Assembly (NCBI GenBank): GCA_028023455.1
Contig: JAQFVV010012970.1
Coordinates: forward strand, 124,001 to 188,000
Direction: 5' to 3'
DNA: 64,000 nucleotides
DNA from: Epiperipatus broadwayi
Lineage: Eukaryota > Onychophora > Udeonychophora > Euonychophora > Peripatidae
Shown: in pieces, positions 24,632-34,689 of the stretch
How the letters are laid out: every line of letters begins with the position of its first letter
How positions within the stretch are numbered: the first letter of the stretch is position 1
Notes under the pieces: generated by a model
The model's database searches: none
Told to the model about the DNA's origin: nothing
What the model saw: the letters and a program-made list of their open reading frames with translations, nothing else
Program-made: the position numbers and the translations under genes

Positions 24632-24668
24632 CTGATGATGACTGCATGGCAGTTGAAACTGTAAACAA
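24632..24668 (+). ncRNA. Isolated hammerhead-like motif
   Basis: CTGATGA (24632-24638), TG, a perfect ACTGC/GCAGT stem with loop ATG, T, then GAAAC (24655-24659). It is followed by an AGAAGAAATAAATT tail. No convincing stem I or III could be drawn. It may be a decayed Penelope pseudo-LTR of a third lineage. Confidence 0.35.
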
Positions 24669-26529
24669 GAAGAAATAAATTATATGTTAAAATTAAATTG
24701 TAAAGTGTTAATTAAGGAGTGTATGATATATTATAAGCCTAATTTATCCAAGAGATGTGGATTCTGGCAGGATAATTTTTCTTTTTTGATCTTGGCCTTT
24801 CCTTAATTGTTTTATATATATAATCTGCAACTGTAAGAAAATTTGTAAAATTGCTGAAGATGGAAAAAAAAATTCTGCATGATGAATTTTAAAATATTAA
24901 ATATTGAAGCCCCCCATTTAAAAAAATTAATTAATGATAATTAATATCAGAGATTAATTATTACAAAATCTTAAATAAGTTGTAGTCATCTATTGATGGG
25001 ATGTTTAACTGACAGAAGTTAGTGTAAAATTAAACTATATTCTGTGTTTGCAATTGAACTTTATATGGAATTTTCTTTTTAAGTTTTTATTTATTTATCA
25101 TATGGATTATACATCATAATGAAGAATTGATTGCATATATATTGTGGAATCACTCTAAGCATTAAGTCTCAATAATAAACTTATTCATACTCTAGAGTTC
25201 TCTTGATTAGATTGGGAATATAGTAACTATGTTTAGTTATAGATTCAAATCAGTATAAATTTTCCATCAGATATATTGGTGTATTAAACATTAATAAAGT
25301 GGCTTAATTTTCATTTGTGACAACCTTTAAAACTGATAAAGAAAAGTCTTTATGAGTATAAAATATAAACTATGTTATTTATATTAGTGGTGTAGTGGCT
25401 GTTATAATTAAGAACATTTTTCTAGGCTCTCTATATTAATAACATTTATAAATATAGTGAGGCTATGATATATGATGTGTCTATATACACTACTTCAATT
25501 ATGTGCTATTCAAAAAATTCTAAATGAACCAAAAAATATATACAAATTAGCGAAAAATACATTACAAATTGTAAATTTAATAAATTTTACATGGCAGCAA
25601 CCATATTTTCTATCTCAAAATGCCATATATAATCATGTTTATTAATAATATATTATTGGGTTATATTGATAACACATACATTTTATTATTGGTAATGATA
25701 GGGTACAACATTTTATGTAAGTTAATAAAATGTTTTTTAAGCATAAGGCTAAAAGTTTTGCAAAATTAAAAAAAAAAACAATTATAAAATGCTTTTATTA
25801 TTGATTTACTTGTGGCAAAAAAAAAAGGATTATAAATTATTCTTATATTGGGTCAGAAAGCTTAAAATTTGATGTCTTTAAACTCTGAAATAGGTAAAGG
25901 CAAATAAGGGTAACTGAATAGCTCCTGATGTTGATATAGACTTAAAAAGCTAAAAATAATTGGACTATTCTTCTGATAACAAGGCTGCCACTTCATTTCT
26001 ATAGGGGGGTATTGAATAAAAAGGATATTATCCAGTACAAAATGTCTGACATTTTGCTACTCATTACATTTTAAAAAAATGTATAGATATGGAAAAGATA
26101 AGTTTCTTTTTTTTTTTAGTTGAGTGAACATACATACAATAAATATATATTGTATGTATATACGCTCTTTTAATTTATTATTAATATTTTTTTTTTAATT
26201 TTGATTATTCTATAATCTTAATTTGCACATGCATACTATACATATAAAAATCATCTGTGTTATATGTGTGTATGTTGAGAAGCACTGTAAATGTGCATTT
26301 CAGCAAACAATACACATTCTATTGTAATTGAACATTACCAGAAAAACATTAACAATTATCCATGATATGCAGTGTATATAAAGGGGACATGGAGCAAAAT
26401 ATAGTGAATATTATGACTTTTCTTTATCTTGAATGCACAGTTTACATAGCATTGCTTAAAGGTAAAGTATGAGCTCAGCACTTATAAAGAATATAAATAC
26501 TTTTTCCAAGAGTAATGACTATATTATAT

Positions 26530-27080
26530 ATAATATTTAAATACAATTATATTGTTTATGCTGAACTTAATGTAATTTAGAAGGGATTTGAACCCAGACT
26601 TTCAAGCTTCCTAAAAAGAATAATGATCTCCAATATATGTATTTCATGCTGAATCAGCACTCATCAATTGGTCCAATATTTTCCCATATATATATAGTTA
26701 GTACTCAATTTCTATAAAGACAGGCTTCAATCTTCTCCACTCTCCAACTCTTCAGCCATCCGTATCATTGGAAAATTTAATGACTGAACCATCAAAACTT
26801 TTGTGATGTTAATATTGGTATCATACTCATGTTGACCCCAAGTCATTCTGATGCCTCATGTATAGGATTTTAATATGTCATTTAAATACACAGGAGAGAA
26901 ATGGGTAGAATACAGGCTGAATATGTATAGTATTTAAATACAATTATATTGTCTATACTGAACTTAATGTAATTTAGAAGGGATTTGCAGTCAGATTTTC
27001 AAGCTCTCTACAGCTATCCACTCCATCTTATACAACCAACACATAAACACATACATGTGTAAAAAGATAATGATATTCAA
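26530..27080 (-). repeat. Family B long-body unit, minus arm of an inverted pair
   Basis: Contains the minus hammerhead at 26625-26680 and a roughly 400-bp body. Its landmarks recur in mirror image at 27120-27480: ACTTAATGTAATTTAGAAGG, the CTTCAATCTTC / GCCATCC block, and GACCCCAAGTCATTCTGATG. The end near 27070-27080 is the 3' side of another hammerhead, joined to the plus arm. No coding capacity. Confidence 0.6.
26625..26680 (-). ncRNA. Hammerhead ribozyme, family B (minus strand)
   Basis: On the minus strand GGACCAA leads into TTGATGA (one change, C3 to U). Stem II is GTGCTG with CAGCAT around ATT, then GAAA, a short ATA/TAT-type stem III, and TTGGAGATC. All helices are preserved, but the core C3 change probably lowers or abolishes activity. 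Its unit runs into a head-to-head partner at 27083. Confidence 0.6.
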
Positions 27081-27082
27081 TA

Positions 27083-27123
27083 TGAGTACTTGTTCAACAT
27101 GAAATATGTATATTGGAGATCAT
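27083..27123 (+). ncRNA. Family B hammerhead, 5' half missing
   Basis: The 3' half (CAACAT, GAAATATGTATA, TTGGAGATC) is intact, but the CTGATGA core is replaced by the joint with an oppositely oriented unit ending at about 27080. It lies 458 bases upstream of the near-intact ribozyme at 27535, in direct orientation. Confidence 0.5.
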
Positions 27124-27534
27124 TTATTTTTTTCACATGTATGAGGTTATGTGTATTGTTTGTATGAGTTTGTAGGGAGGTGTTTGAAAGTCTGAGTTCA
27201 TATCCCCTTTAAATTACATTAAGTTCAGTTTAGAAAATATAATTGTATTTAAATATTACATATTCAGCCTGTATTATGCCCATTCCTCTTCTGTGTATTT
27301 AAATGGACATATTAAAGTCCTGTGCATGAGGGGTCAGAATGACTTAAAAAAGTCTGCATGGTTATGACAACAATATTGGCATCAACAAGGTGCTTTGATG
27401 GTTCCATCATCAGATTTTCAATGATATGGATGGCTGAATAGTTGAAGGGTGAAGATTGCAACCATTAAAGTATGAAGATGTGCTACTTTCATATAAATTG
27501 AACACTGATTATTTATATGTGTGGGGGAGAATAT

Positions 27535-27589
27535 GATCTGGACCCACTGATGAGTGCTGGTTCAGCATGAAATATGTATATTGGAGATC
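27535..27589 (+). ncRNA. Hammerhead ribozyme, family B (near-intact)
   Basis: The 55 bases fold as a type I hammerhead. Stem I outer helix: GATCT (27535-27539) pairs with AGATC (27585-27589). After a GGA bulge the inner helix CCCA (27543-27546) pairs with TTGG (27581-27584) with one mismatch. The conserved CTGATGA occupies 27547-27553. Stem II is GTGCTG (27554-27559) with CAGCAT (27563-27568) around a GTT loop: six pairs, one a wobble. GAAA is 27569-27572. Stem III is the short self-complementary segment 27572-27579, and the predicted cleavage site follows A27580. Extremely short stem III is known in hammerheads of Penelope-like elements and animal retrozymes, which act best as dimers. Confidence 0.75.
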
Positions 27590-28909
27590 ATTTATCTTTT
27601 TGATCTTTATGTGGCCATGTGCGTTGGTTGTATAAGATGGAATGAATAGCTGTTGGAGCTTGAAAGTCTGAGGTCAAATTTCTTTTATATATATATGTAT
27701 TCTGATCACTACCACAATAATTCATTTAACTTTTATTCTTTAGCCTAATAATAGCTAAATTTGCCTAAATGGACTAATTACTACAATTTAATGTTCAAGT
27801 AATAATTTTTGAAATAGCACATTCAACAACCTTCTCCTTAGATAAATGGATTAGTGATTATTACTAATTGTTTATTCAAGTCGAGATTATCATATCATTT
27901 TAACGCATATTTAAATTTAATTAAAGATTACTATATCTGTAATTACTAAACAGAACCACATGATAGTAATAATCCAATCTTATTCATCTCTTAGAAAACT
28001 TTAAAACTTTGAATTCAACACACACACACACATTGGATACATGAAAAAAAAATATCTACAAAGGGTTCAAAGGGCATGCGATGAATTCAGAGTTTTAGAT
28101 ATCTTTAACTAGACTGGTATTAAATGAGTAGCTACATTGCTTATGAATCATCTCTTTTAATGAAAATCTAAATATGCTTGTATTTTGAAGAAAATTTCAA
28201 GGTTCCACCAGCCTAGAATACCAGGTCATGTCATGGACGCAGATTGATAACCAGTGAGTCATAAAGGCAATTTCAAATTCTTTAGAAATAATTAGAACTT
28301 GTGTATTAATATTTTTAATTTATATTTACTGTTGTTTTTTCTTTAAGAAATCTTGTGAAGTATTTTAACTATTTAATGATAAATTCCAAATTAAGTATTT
28401 TAACTATTTAAATAAAACTTTAATATAAAAAATATAATTCATCAGTAAGAACTGTTAAGAATAACCAAAGGAACGATTCTGTTAAAATATTGAATCAATC
28501 CAATTATATTTCCAAAAAAGAATTTAATAATATATGTACAATAGGTTATTTTTTAGATATTGTAATAGCAAAATTATATTGATTTTTTTTTTCATTTAAT
28601 AAATAATGTTTTGGTTTTAATTAAATAGCTTTCGTTTTTCCATAGTTCTACAGCTGACCATTTTAACCTTCCTTCCATCGCCATTTAATTTCGTTCAGAT
28701 TTATACCAGCTGATTGTTATAGGATTTTTAATCTTTATTGTATTTTTTTCTTCTTATATTTTAAATAGGAAAACTACCTTAACTAATTATATATAATTAC
28801 TAATTATTTTACTCAATGCACATACGCTGACGTAATTTTATACATTTTCCAATAAACGGACCAGACCATTTGAGAACTTGGTGCGCAAATATTTTCTATG
28901 TATACTAAA

Positions 28910-29480
28910 TTATTACTTTTGGTTTTGTTACATTTTTATTTACAACTGTCAAACTCACTCCTCTCACAACTTTTGACACCATTTTCCTTACATACAACAA
29001 TGATTATTACTAATCATTTACTAAACTAGAGAATATCTCTAGCACAGATATAAATTTTAACCCTCAGTTAAAGATTAATATATCTGATTTTTTAAATTTA
29101 AATATACACACACATGGAGTTATTTACCTTTCTCTCTCCCATGTGTAATATCTTTATAGATATATCAAACAATCTCCATACTTTCCCATTTTTTGTAAAC
29201 TCATATAAATTAAGATACAATAAAAGACAAATGACCCCCATGATGCATTTCATGTTGAACCAGCACTCATCATTTAGCCCAGATTACCATCTCCCATATA
29301 TATATATCTATTACATGAAGAGTATTTATCTATAGTAAAGTATTACATTTTTATTTATAACTGTCAAACTCACTCCACTCACAATTTTGACACCATCCAC
29401 CTATGATAAATGCAATAATGATTATTACTAATCATTTACTAAACTAGAGATTATCTCAAGCCCAGATACAAACTTTAAAC
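28910..29480 (-). repeat. Family B units, minus strand, two tails flanking a ribozyme
   Basis: Two copies of the family B tail (TTGACACCAT, ATTACTAATCATTTACTAAA, CTAGAGA, ACAGATATAAA in plus-strand reading) lie at 28930-29100 and 29345-29480, with the hammerhead at 29233-29285 between them. The tail-to-tail spacing is about 415 bases, close to the 458-base monomer at 27.1-27.6 kb. Confidence 0.55.
29233..29285 (-). ncRNA. Family B hammerhead motif (minus strand)
   Basis: Minus strand: GGGCTAA, then ATGATGA in place of CTGATGA, then a perfect stem II with one A-for-G change (GTGCTGGTTCAACAT), GAAATGCAT, and a degraded 3' stem I. It sits between two copies of the family B tail (28930-29100 and 29345-29480), as expected of a tandem element. 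Confidence 0.5.
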
Positions 29481-30037
29481 CTTAATAAAAACATTTATTG
29501 GTAATTATGATTTTTAGTTTTTAAATTACAATTTTAAAATTTATTTTCAAGTTTTTACAAAAATGTTTCGCCCTGTGATTTATTTACATACATTCTCACC
29601 TCATTTACCTTAAATGTATTATTTATTATATTATTAAATAACATTATTGATGAAACTGAAAATTTATTTCTAACTACTTTTAAAGTCAAAATTGTTGTTT
29701 CATAAAAAGTATACTATAAAATTAATTGTTATGTAAACTAAGTAGTTTATTATTTTATAATATCGCTGTAAGTATCGGCATGCAAATATAAATTTAAATA
29801 CACTGCTAAAAGGTAGCAAACATTCTACTGTTATCATTTATATTATCACCATTATATATTTATTGTGTTTATTTTCTCTTGCAGTATAAAAATTTTAATT
29901 CTTGATTCTCGTTAATTTTACCTTTTTTAATAGGGTTAATATTTTATTACATTATTCAATGATATTCATTATTTAGTTTTATGTTAACATCTTATGAAAG
30001 GCATAGGCTTTCATTATTCCTAGTGATAATAGAAAAT

Positions 30038-30044
30038 ATATATA

Positions 30045-30075
<31 letters not shown>
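30038..30075. repeat. TA microsatellite
   Basis: TATATATAC, then a TA run ending in CTACC; interrupted once. Confidence 0.85.
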
Positions 30076-30079
30076 CTAC

Positions 30080-31010
30080 CATTTACATGTTATTACATTA
30101 AATAATCAAATTGTTTGTTGCTTGAAAGTTCATGTTAAAATTCTCATAATGTTCAGACACCTGATGTGTTCAAACTGAGCTGTGTCCCATGAAGTTTGAA
30201 TCTAAAATCCTTCACTACTCCAAATCACCCACGATAGTTATTGCATTTATAGATGCAGAAAGAGAAGTGATACATTTTTGTAAAAACACAATACAACCAA
30301 GGTGCTCATACTTGTTGCTTAAGTTGTTTAATGTGTTGTTTATTACTATAACTTCTACTGTGAAGCTTCATTCCTATCATATTTCACCTTGCCTTCAAAT
30401 AATGGAGGATTCCATCTTACCTAGATTAAACTGAGCATTTATTCATATGAACCTTTGCATATGCAGATAGGTAACACACAGACAATGGCAAGAATGGCCC
30501 ATAGATGATGATACTCATTGGATCCTAATGGTTTCATTAAGAATGGGGATCTGGCAGTAACTATATAGTTATTCTTTTTGAAGGTACATCAAAAAAACTA
30601 TTATCATGAAGCTGAAAGACAGAATCTCCCTCCTTCAGACAATAGCTATCAAAGCAAAATAGTTGGCACAGTGAGGCAAGTCCATATTCAGGACTGGAAG
30701 CTGCTAGAACCAAATATAAACACAAGACAAACTATCATAGTATAGCAGGAAATGTCATTGAACTTACTCATGAGGCAGGCTTCCAAAATACAGCTGGAAG
30801 TCATAGAAAACTTATAAGGACCATTGTAATCTCTTCTTCCATAGTTCATCTCAGAACTAGGAATTATACTTTTCCAAATAGTTGCATGAAGATACTACCC
30901 ATTGTAAAATGTATTGTAAATACAAGTGTGTATTTGTTAATAAATATAATATTAGAAACATATTTATATGTATTTATATTTAGATTTACTACGACGTATA
31001 AATATATAAA
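30080..31010. other. GC-richer non-coding stretch
   Basis: 30140-30930 is less AT-rich and has an 81-codon plus ORF (30189-30434) with no motif. It may be an old retroelement body upstream of the LINE end, but it does not translate as RT. Confidence 0.3.
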
Positions 31011-31024
31011 CATGTGTTACTCAC

Positions 31025-31282
31025 CTCATTGAAAAAATTAAAAAACTGAAATGGAGTGGGGTTGGACATATTGCTAGAAGAGATGATAATAGATGGACAA
31101 TTGGAATCTTAAACTGGATTCCAAGAGATTGTAAAAGATCCAGAAAGAGACCACATGTGAGATGGATGGATGAAATAAGAAGTGCAGAGGTGATGTGGAG
31201 AAGACAAACTAAAAATAAGAGAAGATGGATTGAACTTGGAGAGATCTTCATCCTGCATTATATTGATAATGGTCATTGGTGA
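31025..31282 (+). pseudogene. RTE-type LINE, intact C-terminal reading frame
   Basis: An uninterrupted 85-codon frame ends at TGA 31280-31282. It reads as the C-terminus of the endonuclease/reverse-transcriptase ORF of RTE/BovB-like non-LTR retrotransposons: KKLKWSGVGHIARRDDNRWT, then NWIPRDCKRSRKRPHVRW, then RRWIELGE close to the stop. These correspond to the widespread family pattern LRWAGHxARxxDxRW / W.PR..KR.RGRP..RW / RW..LGE. The stop is followed directly by a GATGAT microsatellite, a usual 3' end for this clade. Upstream of about 31020 the DNA is AT-rich and unrelated, so the copy is 5'-truncated, as expected from target-primed reverse transcription. The intact frame suggests a fairly young insertion. 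Confidence 0.8.
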
Positions 31283-31884
31283 TGATGATGATAAACAAAC
31301 ACTTCTGAAACCAATTTCTAATCCTTTCATAATTAACTAGATTTGCTTTCTCTTAGAACTGATTGATAGTACATGTAATTATGTTACTGTTGAAGTGAAA
31401 TAATATTAATAATAATATCAAAACAAACTACAATTTTAACAGGTTGGTGACAGAGAAATATTTTATTTCAAAGATATTTTAAAAGCTTTATCCTGTTATA
31501 TATTGCATAAGTAGTTGGTTATATCTAAGTGAAAAAATGATTATAAGTACTATGAGGCTACATTTAGTACTAATTATTATTTTTAAATCTAAATTCCAAT
31601 TAGAATTAAATCCTAGAAATAACTTCTTTCAAAAGTGGCTGACAATGCTTGAGGTTATGATACAGCTTTTTTAGCACTAATATATTCTGCAGGTGAATAT
31701 TGTACTCCAGGTTTAGAGAAAAAGTTCTTACACTAAACTGCTTGATATTCAACTAAATATTACCATGAGAAATATTACTGAATGCTGAAGTCTATTCCTT
31801 TATCTATTTTTTTAATTTTTACTAAGAAAAAGTTTTAGGACAATATGTCATGATCACTACTACTCAGAATAAATATTGATACTA

Positions 31885-32075
31885 AATTTTATCCATTTAA
31901 AGAATAATACTTTTGTAGTAGCACACAAAGTAGGGACTGGTTTCTATTCACTTTTAACACCTTATGGAAGGGTGTAATCATTAATATATGAATAAAGATA
32001 TATTTAAAAATGTATGTTCCCTAATATGTGCATTTTGTGCAGAAGCAGCCTCATCAGTTGGTCCAGATCACAATT
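31885..32075 (-). repeat. Family B unit, short-body type (minus strand)
   Basis: Minus strand: hammerhead (32018-32069), then a TTTATTCATATATTAATG segment, AAGGTGTTAAAAGTGAATAG and CCAGTCCCTACTTTGTG. Same order as the units at 18.9-19.4 kb and 33.0-33.1 kb. Confidence 0.55.
32018..32069 (-). ncRNA. Family B hammerhead motif (minus strand)
   Basis: Minus strand: GATCTGGACCAA followed by a perfect CTGATGA. Stem II is altered (GGCTGC / TGCAC), GAAA has become AAAA, and the 3' side of stem I is TTAGGG. The 5' half is the best-preserved in the family, but loss of GAAA argues against activity. Confidence 0.5.
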
Positions 32076-32215
32076 TCTTGCACATATCTTTATCATTATT
32101 CAACACAGAGGATAAACTCTCCATACAGTAATGGTACTCATTGCAAGCCAGAGTAATCAATGTATGCAATAAGATTTGCGCATAAAATTCCTATCTAATG
32201 TCTACTCATGCAATA

Positions 32216-32257
32216 TTCCTAGATTAGTTTCTAGCTTGTAGCTTTCATCAATGAGGA
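32216..32257 (-). ncRNA. Hammerhead motif, family A (minus strand)
   Basis: Minus strand: TCCTCA, TTGATGA, stem II AGC/GCT with loop TACAA, GAAA, ACTAAT, C, TAGGAA. It mirrors the plus-strand motif at 32599. Confidence 0.5.
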
Positions 32258-32598
32258 CTCTTGGATTTGAGAGCACTGCTAATGCAACTCTCCAGCAGCC
32301 AGCTTTTACCTTTTTAGTTAATTATAAAGCTTTGGGTCCAAAATGAAGAACGCAACTAGGTTTTCAATTCAAGCTCATTTGCTTGTATAGTCATATAGAT
32401 CTGAACTCAGTTCAGCATCTATGCATTTTGGTGTCTTTGTTTTTTGTTTTATTTAGATGCTAAACTGAATTTAGATCTATATGACTATACAAAAAAATGA
32501 ACTTAAATTGAAAACATTATTGTATTTTCATTTTGGGTTCACAGATTTGTAGTTTGTATTAGATCCTAAGATCTAAGTGCAGTGCTCTCATATCCAAA

Positions 32599-32640
32599 GC
32601 TTTTCTGATGAAAGCCACAAGCTAGAAACTAGTTTGGGAA
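32599..32640 (+). ncRNA. Hammerhead motif, family A
   Basis: CTGATGA (32605-32611), stem II AGC/GCT with loop CACAA, GAAA (32625-32628), perfect ACTAGT stem III and a T cleavage position. Stem I is damaged on its 5' side (TTTT for CCTCA). It is one of two oppositely oriented motifs in the inverted pair 32110-32800. Confidence 0.5.
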
Positions 32641-32800
32641 TATTGAATGTGTATGCACTAGATAGGGATTTTATGAGCAAACCTTCTTGCATCCATTGAT
32701 TACTCTGGCTTGCACTGAGTGGTGCTACTGTATGGAGTTTTGTCTCTGTGTTAACAGTTTGTGTAAGCATAAAGAATGATTATCATGTGGTGTTTCATGG

Positions 32801-32904
32801 TTTAATATCATTGTTATATATATATATATATATCGATAGTCAATTACTACAGTTTAATATCATTGTTATATATATATATATATATCGATAGTCAATTACT
32901 ACAG
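32801..32904 (+). repeat. Exact 52-bp tandem duplication
   Basis: Two identical 52-base copies (32801-32852, 32853-32904), each with TTTAATATCATTG, a TA run and CGATAGTCAATTACTACAG. It lies at the joint between the family A inverted pair and a family B unit. Confidence 0.85.
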
Positions 32905-33145
32905 TTTCTATATGCATTGAATAATAATAAAGATTTGTGGTGGAGATGGTGATCTGGGTCAACTGATAAGTGCTGGTTCTGCATGAAAGGTGCATTTTAA
33001 TGATCATATATTTTTTTCATATATCCTGGGGCATATGTTTATGAATACATCCCACAAAGTGTTAAAAGCAGATAGAAATGAGTCCCTAACATATGAGAGA
33101 GTGGTGTAGTGAAAATTATCCTATAGACATATTCATAAGAATATG
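32853..33145 (+). repeat. Family B unit, short-body type
   Basis: Begins with TCAATTACTACAGTTT and AATAATAATAAAGAT, then the hammerhead at 32951, TTTATGAATACATCCCACAA, GTGTTAAAAGCAGATAG and GGTGTAGTGAAAATTATCC, ending near 33145. Confidence 0.55.
32951..33005 (+). ncRNA. Family B hammerhead motif
   Basis: GATCTGGGTCAA, then CTGATAA (G8 changed), a stem II with one internal mismatch (GTGCTGGTTCTGCAT), GAAA (32984-32987) and a degraded stem I 3' side. It is followed by the second type of family B body (33040-33140). Confidence 0.5.
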
Positions 33146-33149
33146 TGTT

Positions 33150-34250
33150 ACATTCACATTGTTCTCAAAACACTTGCGGTCTTACTGTCATACTAAAGAT
33201 AATTAAAAACAAAAACATTTGACACAACATCATTTGTTATTACAGAATAAGATCCAAATGTTTGCAGTGTGAATTAATTCATGAAGTTCTTTATTATGAC
33301 ACTGCAACTTCTCAAATACTTAAGACTTAATAAAGCTAATGAATATAGAAATTCCTTTGCATAAAAAACGTTTGGGTTTAGACATTCCAATCAGACTGTG
33401 TTAGTTAGTTTTTTTAGGATCTGAAAGAGGATATATTTAATGCAAACTCATCAAGATCTTTAATTTTGCTATTAACACAAATTCATAGTGAAGCAAGACT
33501 TTTTAACCATTTAACCAGCAAAATCTAGCATTTATATGAGTGCTGAGACTTTTGCCAATAAGACAAATTGTAGCAATTCCTTACTAGGTTCATAGGTGAG
33601 AGAAGAAGCTTATTTATTAAGAACTATACTAGCACAATATTTTAAACATTATGTAGTAAAGAACACTTTAGAAAGTCATTAGGAGAATCTCACTGGTAGT
33701 TAAAATATAAGAAACTAATAGATCATATTTTTGATGTGTTATTGCATGGAACATTACAACTACAATGTGTAATATTTTAAAATTAACAAACTTATGGGTA
33801 ACAAATACAATTGATATCCATTAATAAGTTGTAAAAAATAAAATAGTCAAACCAACTATGGTCTAACATTTATACTTGGTGAGAAGTACTGGGGGACATT
33901 AGAAAATATAGCTATCATGTAAAGCCATGTGCAACCACTTGTGTAAACAATTGAATGATATTGAGACACTTGAGGCTCTGTAAAAATATAATATTTATTG
34001 AGAAATGTGCTGTGGTATGAAAATAATGGCACCATGAACACAAGAAAGGGCAATGACAAATTGAATTGTGTTTTTTAGGTGATCATTTTTCATTTGTACA
34101 TTTTCACTGTCATTGGAAATGTTTCTGTCTAGAAATCACGGGTAAATGGATTAGATATTTGGCTTGTTCATTGAGTGAGAATTGAAGAAGTGAGGCATTT
34201 ATTTAAAAAAATATTTTGAGGACCTTTGAAGAGAAAAGATTAAAGAAAAG
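33150..34250. other. Non-coding stretch
   Basis: No repeat family or gene recognised. The 67-codon minus ORF at 33856 shows no coding features. Confidence 0.45.
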
Positions 34251-34254
34251 ATTC

Positions 34255-34680
34255 ATTAAATACTACATGTGGAGTGTACTATTACATGATTGTGAAACAT
34301 AGACAGTCAGTAAAACAATTAGGAAGTAGATTGGAAACCTTAGAGTCATGGAGAATGATGAAAAAAGTTACTTGGATAAATAAAATAGCAAATAAAGAAG
34401 TTTTGGAAAGAGTAAATTAAAAACAATATTAATTTAAAAAATTAGAAATAGAAGGAGAAAATTGAATTGGGAACATATTAAGAAGGAATAATACTTTAAA
34501 GAAAGATATTATAGAAGGAATAGTTAATGGAAACAAGAAAAAAGAATAGAAAAGATTTTCTGGATGATATAAGAAGTAGAGATATATGGAATCAAAAGTC
34601 TGGTTCAATGAAACAATGGACTGGAAAAATGGATGAACATGTTATGTGACTTATTCTCTGGACTTTTCTTATGACACAAT
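34255..34680 (+). pseudogene. Decayed LINE ORF2 C-terminus of a second type
   Basis: Translation across frameshifts gives CETWTVSKTIRK at about 34295-34325, then an ESWRMMKKVTWINKI.NKEVLERVN block (34340-34415), then RKLNWEHIKR (about 34455-34480), KKDIIEGIVNG (34495-34535) and FLDDIRSR (34555-34590). This order is that of the C-terminal region of many non-LTR retrotransposon polyproteins: GxETWxL.K, then M.RISWTDKxTNExVLxRV, then LxWxGHxxR, then xxEGxxxGKRxRGR, then DDI. It differs from the RTE-like copies elsewhere in the window. Several stops and frameshifts make it a fossil. Confidence 0.65.
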
Positions 34681-34689
34681 ACTATTGAT

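Larger units (their letters stand above)
21760..26520. other. Non-coding AT-rich stretch
   Basis: Holds the SINE fragment at 21.9 kb, hammerhead-like motifs at 24272 and 24632, a CTGAAGAAG motif on the minus strand near 22090-22098, and the TTTATGCAGTGTT duplicated phrase at 23580-23620. No gene. Confidence 0.5.
27081..27720 (+). repeat. Family B long-body unit, plus arm of an inverted pair
   Basis: Plus-oriented partner of 26530-27080, with a half ribozyme at 27083, the body, then the near-intact hammerhead at 27535, followed by the start of a second body (ATGTGGCCATGTG, GAATAGCTGTTGGAGC, GAAAGTCTGAGGTC) up to 27720. The two ribozymes are 458 bases apart in direct orientation, which gives the monomer length of this subfamily. 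Confidence 0.6.
32110..32800. repeat. Family A inverted pair (about 690 bp foldback)
   Basis: A minus unit (32110-32450) and a plus unit (32450-32800) meet near the TTTGTTTTATTTAGATGCTA joint at 32437-32465. Both arms carry a hammerhead (32216 and 32599), the ATCTGAACTCAGTTCAG / AAACTGAATTTAGATC block and the GAAGGTTTG edge. The whole region could fold into one long hairpin. Confidence 0.6.

Noticed and set aside
29114-29335. ORF 29114-29335 as coding
   Set aside because: It lies across a family B ribozyme unit and TA-rich DNA.
32588-32770. Similar peptides at 13538-13780 and 32588-32770 (KSLSSAY...LWLSS) as a gene family
   Set aside because: Both are translations of the same non-coding family A repeat. 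The reading is on the strand opposite the ribozyme and is not conserved in other copies.
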